Assembly: GCA_947303535.1 (NCBI GenBank)
Contig: CAMYYQ010000063.1
Coordinates: forward strand, 1-6,654
Direction: 5' to 3'
DNA: 6,654 nt
From: an uncultured Ruminococcus sp.
Lineage (GTDB): Bacteria > Bacillota_A > Clostridia > Oscillospirales > Ruminococcaceae
Positions 6,473 through 6,654 of the stretch are shown piece after piece. The notes under the pieces are model-generated. The model saw only the letters and a list, made by a program, of their open reading frames with translations, ran no database searches and was not told where the DNA came from. The position numbers and the translations under genes are program-made. Each line of letters starts with the position of its first letter. The first letter of the stretch is position 1.

Positions 6473-6478
6473 AGGAGG
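6473..6478 (+). promoter_or_regulatory. Ribosome binding site of the MATE gene
   Basis: A perfect AGGAGG lies 5 nt before the ATG at 6484 and fixes the start. Confidence 0.9.
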
Positions 6479-6483
6479 TATTT

Positions 6484-6654
6484 ATGTTTTCGCAATTCAG
6501 AAAGAAATTCATTGGTGACAGAGCGTTCTACAGGATAGTTCTAAGCATGGTAATTCCCATGATACTGCAAAATCTCGTCACTAATTTCGTTAGTCTCATA
6601 GATAATATCATGGTGGGCAGTATGGGTACCGAGCCTATGAGCGGCGTATCCATA
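6484..6654 (+). CDS. MATE-family efflux transporter (N-terminal 57 residues; runs off window)
   Basis: The visible 57 residues begin MFSQFRKKFIGDRAFYRIVL and continue with the first membrane helix of a MATE protein. The pattern MVIPMILQNLVTNF (22-35) followed by LIDNIMVGSMGTEPMSGVSI (38-57) is the conserved family start: a Pro in helix 1, then the D-N-x-M-V-G turn before helix 2. MATE proteins export cationic drugs, dyes or metabolites in exchange for sodium or protons; the substrate cannot be told from this part. Whole members are usually about 450 residues, so most of the gene is missing. It is divergent from the dockerin-protein gene, has its own strong promoter and ribosome site, and has no evident functional link to pectin breakdown. 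Confidence 0.9.
   Translation, partial: MFSQFRKKFIGDRAFYRIVLSMVIPMILQNLVTNFVSLIDNIMVGSMGTEPMSGVSI

Noticed and set aside
6262..6483. Riboswitch or small RNA in the divergent intergenic region
   Set aside because: Apart from the promoters and short repeats, I see no conserved riboswitch core or terminator hairpin here.

Overview
The window looks like the chromosome of a fibre-degrading, cellulosome-forming gut or rumen Bacillota, most likely Ruminococcus (R. flavefaciens / R. champanellensis type). This is inferred from three things: a secreted carbohydrate-active enzyme ending in a dockerin with two calcium loops, a neighbouring family 11 rhamnogalacturonan lyase, and strong AGGAGG-type ribosome sites with AT-rich intergenic DNA. 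The species cannot be read from the sequence.

Layout, left to right. Positions 1-1527 (minus) hold the first 509 residues of a secreted rhamnogalacturonan lyase (PL11); its C-terminus lies beyond the left edge. Positions 1528-1718 hold its promoter, a perfect 13-bp palindrome just downstream of the predicted transcription start, and an 11-bp direct repeat. A hairpin terminator at 1719-1743 ends a two-gene operon (minus, 3305 to 1747): a GNAT acetyltransferase followed by an ArsB/NhaD-type ion transporter, joined by an ATGA stop-start overlap and driven by a near-consensus promoter at 3337-3365. A second terminator (3371-3405) separates this operon from a 948-residue secreted protein (minus, 6261 to 3415) with a GH141-like parallel beta-helix domain, a small beta-sandwich-like segment, a CBM6 module and a C-terminal dockerin. 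A 222-bp divergent intergenic region (6262-6483) then carries promoters for that gene and for a MATE-family efflux transporter (plus, from 6484), which runs off the right edge.

The two extracellular enzymes make biochemical sense together. PL11 cleaves the rhamnose-galacturonate backbone of pectic rhamnogalacturonan I, and characterised GH141 members act on xylan or on fucose in rhamnogalacturonan II. The dockerin would anchor the second enzyme on a scaffoldin carrying cohesins. They are separately transcribed, with the unrelated-looking GNAT/transporter operon between them. No RNA gene, mobile element or CRISPR array is visible, and no stretch over 300 bases lacks a gene. I see no wholly new system; the points most worth a second look are the architecture and dockerin of the 948-residue enzyme and the repeat elements in the two CAZyme promoters.
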